DNA of 35,333 bases, from the NCBI GenBank assembly GCA_900551555.1, contig URWC01000002.1, positions 1 to 35,333 of the forward strand, in the 5' to 3' direction. The notes below the pieces were generated by a model. It was not told the DNA's origin. It was given only the letters and a program-made list of their open reading frames with translations, and searched no databases. Origin of the DNA: an uncultured Collinsella sp. Its GTDB lineage: Bacteria > Actinomycetota > Coriobacteriia > Coriobacteriales > Coriobacteriaceae. The translations under genes were made by a program, and so were the position numbers. Positions 32,382-35,333 of the stretch are shown here, one piece after another (the first letter of the stretch is position 1; each line of letters begins with the position of its first letter).

Positions 32382-33173
32382 TCATTGCAAAATTAATGCT
32401 CCATGATTCATAGGACCGCTGCCGTGCCCCAGATCAAGCATGGCTTTTAAACATGCTGTGACATATTTCTTGCCGTTATCCACAGCCTGCTCAAGCGACT
32501 GTCCCTTTGCCAGACCGCTGGCTATCGCTGATGAAAGCGTGCAGCCTGTGCCGTGTGAGTTGGGATTGTCCACTCTTTTGGTCTCAAATGTGATGATTTG
32601 CTTACCATCCCATAAATAGTCGCACACACATGCTGTGTCCGTAAAATGGCCTCCCTTGCTCAAAACCGGACAGCCGTATTTATCATAAACAGCCTTTGAT
32701 GCCTCTATGATGTCATCTGTGCTTTCAATCTGTCTGCCTGATATCACCTCAAGCTCAGGAATATTTGGTGTGATGATATCAGCCAGTGGAAACAGCTTCT
32801 CCATCAGAGTGTTTGCTGCATTCTCCTCAAGCAGCCTGCTTCCGCTTGTGGCGACCATCACCGGGTCCAAAACTATGTTTTTTGCCCTGTACTTTACAAG
32901 TCCTGCGGCAATCGCCTCAATCGTATCTACCGATGATGTCATACCGATTTTCACCGCATCCGGAAAAATATCCGTAAAAACAGCCTTCATCTGTGCCTCG
33001 ATAAAATCCGCCGGCACATTCATCACCGCGTCAACTCCCATGGTGTTTTGTGCCGTGAGCGCTGTGATGACACTCTCTCCAAACACACCGTTTGCAAGCA
33101 TGGTCTTTAAATCAGCCTGCACACCTGCGCCACCGCTTGAATCGCTTCCCGCAATTGTAAGTGCTGTATGCAT
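32382..33173 (-). CDS. thiD: ThiD, HMP/HMP-P kinase (A/T-rich copy)
   Basis: 263 aa kinase making HMP-PP, the same function as the GC-rich thiD at 29,917. Motifs: ALTIAGSDSSGGAGVQADLK, ALTAQNTMGV, IVLDPVMVATSGSRLL, ITPNIPELEVISG, VLSKGGHF, and NSHGTGCTLSSAIASGLAKG. It lacks the acidic loop of the other copy. AAAGGAG is 7 bases before the ATG. Codons end mostly in A/T and bias is Firmicute-like. Part of the riboswitch-led thiM-thiE-thiD-thiC unit. The two thiD proteins are clearly homologous but belong to DNA of different origin. Confidence 0.95.
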   Translation of the reverse strand: MHTALTIAGSDSSGGAGVQADLKTMLANGVFGESVITALTAQNTMGVDAVMNVPADFIEAQMKAVFTDIFPDAVKIGMTSSVDTIEAIAAGLVKYRAKNIVLDPVMVATSGSRLLEENAANTLMEKLFPLADIITPNIPELEVISGRQIESTDDIIEASKAVYDKYGCPVLSKGGHFTDTACVCDYLWDGKQIITFETKRVDNPNSHGTGCTLSSAIASGLAKGQSLEQAVDNGKKYVTACLKAMLDLGHGSGPMNHGALILQ

Positions 33174-33233
33174 ATTTACGCTCCTTTCTGAATTTTGTAG
33201 GTTTCTCTTTAAATATTAAATATTGTTTAATTA

Positions 33234-33269
33234 CTGTAGTTATAGCAGTATGTCATACTGTGATTACAG
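33234..33269. repeat. Intercistronic palindrome between thiE and thiD
   Basis: CAGTATG 33246-33252 and CATACTG 33254-33260 form a 7-bp perfect dyad around one base; CTGTA 33234-33238 and TACAG 33265-33269 extend it. It begins at the thiE stop codon. The remaining 60 bases up to thiD are A/T-rich and hold only the thiD ribosome site. Possibly an mRNA processing or stability structure. Confidence 0.6.
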
Positions 33270-33914
33270 CATATTATCGCATATTTCTGCGAGTTCCTTG
33301 GCTGCAGCCTTTATATCCTCGCTTGCAAATATCGCTCCTACCACGGCGATTCCTGCAATCCCTGTGCCCTTTAGTGTGAATGCATTATCTGCATTTATGC
33401 CTCCGATTGCAACAACCGGTATATCGACAGCCGCCGTGATTTCACGCAGAAGCTCCTTTGTCATAGGCTTTGCATTGAGCTTTGTGGTAGAGCCAAACAC
33501 GGCTCCGCTTCCCAGATAGTCAGCGCCATCAGCCTGCGCTTTCTTTGCCTGCTCCACAGTCTTTGCCGTGACTCCTATTATCTTGTCAGCTCCAAGAAGC
33601 TTCCTGGCCTCTGCCGGATTCATGTCATCCTGTCCCAGATGTACTCCATCGGCATCTATATCAATTGCAAACTGCACGTTATCGTTGATGATGAGTGGCA
33701 CCTTGTGCTCGTGACAGATTCTCTTTATCTCAAGCGCCTCATTATACTCATCCTTAAGCCCTGCATCAGAATCCGTACTCAGAATATCCTTGTCACGGAT
33801 CTGAATCATAGTGGCACCGCCCTCTATCGCAAGCTTCACATGCTCAGAAAGCCTAGCTCCGTGCAGCCACTGCCTGTCTGTTATAGCGTAGAGCTTTAAA
33901 TCAGTTTTGTTCAT
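33264..33914 (-). CDS. thiE: ThiE, thiamine-phosphate synthase
   Basis: 216 aa TIM-barrel enzyme joining HMP-PP and thiazole phosphate to thiamine phosphate. Motifs: LYAITDRQWL, GGATMIQIRDKD, PLIINDNVQFAIDIDADGVHLGQDDM, IIGVTAKTVEQAKKAQADGADYLGSGAVF, and VVAIGGINADNA. The segment after the RDK motif (STDSDAGLKDEYNE) is a few residues longer than usual. AAAGG lies about 6 bases before the ATG. Product is consistent with its neighbours: ThiM makes thiazole phosphate, ThiC/ThiD make HMP-PP, ThiE joins them. Confidence 0.96.
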   Translation of the reverse strand: MNKTDLKLYAITDRQWLHGARLSEHVKLAIEGGATMIQIRDKDILSTDSDAGLKDEYNEALEIKRICHEHKVPLIINDNVQFAIDIDADGVHLGQDDMNPAEARKLLGADKIIGVTAKTVEQAKKAQADGADYLGSGAVFGSTTKLNAKPMTKELLREITAAVDIPVVAIGGINADNAFTLKGTGIAGIAVVGAIFASEDIKAAAKELAEICDNML

Positions 33915-33997
33915 ATATACCTTTCACCTCTTATCCTGTTGTTTTCCAAATATAAGACTCATAACCTGCATACCACTTGTCTGTCATACAGCGATAT

Positions 33998-34945
33998 TCA
34001 CATCAGTTCATAATCACCATCGCATATATGATATACTGCATCAATCAGCCTGTCCCGGTATGCAGCATTTCCAGGCTTAATGAAAAAACAGCTGTTTGTC
34101 TCTCTGCCGTGCTCTGCCATATCAGAGGCAGCAAGCCCACCTGCACTCTTCATGCAGCTAAGCGCTGCCGTGACTGCACCGTATTTATCATCGCAATCAG
34201 CCGCAACAAACGCACAAATGAGTCCTGAAAGCATACATCCGGTGCCTGTCACCCTCTTCATCATAGAATGACCGCCTGTGATGCTTCCTACCCTGTAATT
34301 ATGCGTATATCCGTCAGCATCCGACGCAACAGCATTCACTACACCGGTACCCGTCGCATCAGTACTCATCGCATCAGTACTCATCAGACTTCTTTCATTA
34401 TTGTCATAGCAATCAGCTTCATCACATAATTCTGCCACATAATCGGTCTCACCTGTAATCACACAGATACAGCCATATCGCAGGGCCGCCCTGCACGCAA
34501 GCGCCTTTGCATCAGACTCATCTGCCGTATCGGTCACTTCCACGCCGCCATCACACCTGCCATGCTCCATAACAGCCTTGACCTCAGACAAATTGCCCTT
34601 AATCACATCCACATGTACCTCGTCAAGCAGGCTCATCACAAAATCCATCCTGAAGCGGCTCACGCCCACACCAACCAGATCAAGCACAATAGGAATTTTC
34701 TTTTTCGCTGCCATCCTCGCAGCAATGCGCATCGCCTCAAAGCGCTCCTCAGAAGGAGTGCCTATATTCAGGTTCAGCCCATCGCAGATACCCGTGACCT
34801 CATCCATCTCCTGCGGTGCCATAGCCATAATAGCCCTAGCCCCACATGCCAGCTCAATATTGGCCACATCATTGATAGTAACCATATTTGTGATGTTGTG
34901 AATCAAAGGACTGCGTGACTTAAGCTTTTCTATAAAATTATTCAT
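33998..34945 (-). CDS. thiM: ThiM, hydroxyethylthiazole kinase
   Basis: 315 aa from the chosen start. Salvage kinase that phosphorylates hydroxyethylthiazole. Motifs: SPLIHNITNMVTINDVAN, GARAIMAMAPQEM, LNLNIGT, PIVLDLVGVGVSRFR, VIKGNLSE, VITGETDYV and RVTGTGCMLSGLICAF, the catalytic anion-hole motif. Longer than the usual 260-272 residues because of a loop of about 40 residues between DYVAEL and the VTGTGC motif, containing STDAM-STDAT from a 15-bp tandem duplication. The ATG at 34945 matches the family start and follows AAAGAGA; an ATG at 34969 after AGGTGA is an alternative, while the ATG at 34987 lies in the terminator's T-run. First gene after the riboswitch. Confidence 0.93.
   Translation of the reverse strand: MNNFIEKLKSRSPLIHNITNMVTINDVANIELACGARAIMAMAPQEMDEVTGICDGLNLNIGTPSEERFEAMRIAARMAAKKKIPIVLDLVGVGVSRFRMDFVMSLLDEVHVDVIKGNLSEVKAVMEHGRCDGGVEVTDTADESDAKALACRAALRYGCICVITGETDYVAELCDEADCYDNNERSLMSTDAMSTDATGTGVVNAVASDADGYTHNYRVGSITGGHSMMKRVTGTGCMLSGLICAFVAADCDDKYGAVTAALSCMKSAGGLAASDMAEHGRETNSCFFIKPGNAAYRDRLIDAVYHICDGDYELM
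34356..34385. repeat. 15-bp tandem duplication inside thiM
   Basis: GCATCAGTACTCATC occurs twice head to tail (34356-34370, 34371-34385) with no mismatch. In frame it encodes the repeated STDAM/STDAT in the thiM loop, so length change here would not break the gene. Confidence 0.9.
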
Positions 34946-34985
34946 TGGTATCTCTTTACAGCTATTCATAATCACCTGCACATTC

Positions 34986-35019
34986 AAAAAGCGGATATAC
35001 CGCCAATGAGTATATCCGC
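34986..35019 (-). terminator. Riboswitch expression-platform terminator
   Basis: On the minus strand GCGGATATAC (35019-35010) pairs perfectly with GTATATCCGC (35000-34991) around a 9-base loop, followed by TTTTT. It lies directly between the TPP aptamer and thiM, so it is the likely switch element that stops transcription when TPP is bound. Confidence 0.9.
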
Positions 35020-35037
35020 CTAAAAATCGTGCGATAT

Positions 35038-35125
35038 TATCCTACGTTGGCATTATCCAAATCAGGTTATGGGTCAAGACACTACCAGTCTACTCTCAGC
35101 CAGCTAAACACCAGCTCCCCTGTTG
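35038..35125 (-). ncRNA. TPP riboswitch (THI element)
   Basis: Read on the minus strand, the aptamer begins CAGGGGAGCTGGTG, continues GCTGAGAGTAG and GACCCATAACCTG, then CTGATTTGGATAATGCCA and ends ACGTAGG. These are the conserved blocks of the thiamine pyrophosphate riboswitch: the CUGAGA pyrimidine-binding loop and the CUGAU-x-UGGAUAAUGCCA diphosphate-binding helix. The terminator at 34986-35019 follows 18 bases later. It controls thiM-thiE-thiD-thiC by premature termination. Class and orientation are secure. Confidence 0.97.
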
Positions 35126-35164
35126 TGTTTTAAAATTAAATCCAATAACAATGTAACTATCCAA

Positions 35165-35237
35165 AACAAGAAAATCTGCTGCTTACATGCAAGCATGACG
35201 CATCAGCTTTTTTTGTTCTCAGTGGTTCTGAATAGTC
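35165..35237. repeat. Intergenic hairpin repeat, copy B
   Basis: Direct repeat of 32305-32371, some 2.86 kb away. Imperfect inverted symmetry is retained: AACAA...TTGTT outside, TGC/GCA and CTG/CAG inside, with compensating length changes of the A- and T-tracts. It lies just upstream of the TPP aptamer in the leader of thiM. See copy A. Confidence 0.75.
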
Positions 35238-35249
35238 ATTATATTTAAT

Positions 35250-35279
35250 ATAATACGCACTCCCCAATAAATCAAGCAA
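35250..35279 (-). promoter_or_regulatory. Candidate promoter of the thiM operon
   Basis: On the minus strand TTGCTT (35279-35274) and TATTAT (35255-35250) are 18 bases apart in A/T-rich DNA, about 125 bases before the aptamer. Transcription from here would include repeat copy B and the riboswitch. The DNA from 35280 to the window end shows no gene. Confidence 0.45.
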
Positions 35280-35333
35280 AATCCGCAAGTGTACTCATAT
35301 TCGTACATTGAGAGCCGCAGCGTAAGGGCGTAA

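Noticed and set aside
31240..35333. Whole thiamine block as a transposon or genomic island
   Set aside because: No transposase, integrase, tRNA end or target duplication is visible; the left edge lies inside a reading frame, which fits recombination or misassembly better.

Overview
The window looks like a chromosomal segment of a high-GC Coriobacteriia (Collinsella-type) actinobacterium. This is inferred from the strongly G/C-ending codon use, the gene order of the division and cell wall (dcw) cluster, SepF/DivIVA with no FtsA, and the style of the proteins. The rightmost ~4.1 kb (about 31,235 to the end) is different DNA: A/T-richer, with A/T-ending codons, resembling a Lachnospiraceae-type Firmicute.

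Layout. (1) 1-15,681: dcw cluster on the + strand, mraZ-rsmH-ftsL-ftsI-murF-mraY-murD-ftsW-murG-murC-murB-ftsQ-ftsZ. It is preceded by a clear promoter with GTGGG repeats that look like MraZ operator boxes and ends in a strong terminator after ftsZ. murE, ddl and ftsA are not in the cluster. (2) 15,682-23,808: pgeF, then a complete high-affinity phosphate operon (pstS-pstC-pstA-pstB-phoU), then yggS-sepF-yggT-divIVA and a terminator. The pst operon therefore sits inside what is normally a continuous pgeF-yggS-sepF-yggT-divIVA block. yggT has no ATG/GTG/TTG start and shares a frame with sepF, separated by one TAA. (3) 23,809-26,720: leftward genes for a nitroreductase and a low-affinity PiT phosphate transporter with its DUF47 partner, with a 25-bp perfect inverted repeat between the two units. 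(4) 26,721-29,827: rightward small hypothetical, Bax-inhibitor-1-like membrane protein, TIGR02452/PARG-like macrodomain protein (with a QEA in place of the QEE signature) and an SGNH hydrolase. (5) 29,917-35,333: leftward thiamine genes. A GC-rich thiD is followed upstream by a thiC whose C-terminal quarter is GC-rich and whose N-terminal three quarters are A/T-rich; upstream of that are a second thiD, thiE and thiM, all led by a TPP riboswitch with a visible terminator.

How it works together. The left half supplies lipid II synthesis (MurC/D/F, MraY, MurG), septal transpeptidase and glycosyltransferase (FtsI, FtsW), the FtsQ/FtsL scaffold, the Z-ring (FtsZ with SepF as likely membrane anchor) and polar/septal DivIVA. 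The middle carries two phosphate uptake systems plus the PhoU regulator. The right end makes thiamine phosphate from HMP and thiazole precursors.

The most consequential observation is the composition break inside the thiC reading frame at about 31,228-31,240. It is either an assembly chimera joining two organisms at a conserved gene or a homologous recombination that replaced most of thiC and brought in a riboswitch-controlled operon. The duplicated thiD genes on either side of the break fit both readings; without read-level evidence I favour the chimera. No tRNA, rRNA, CRISPR array, transposase or phage gene was recognised.
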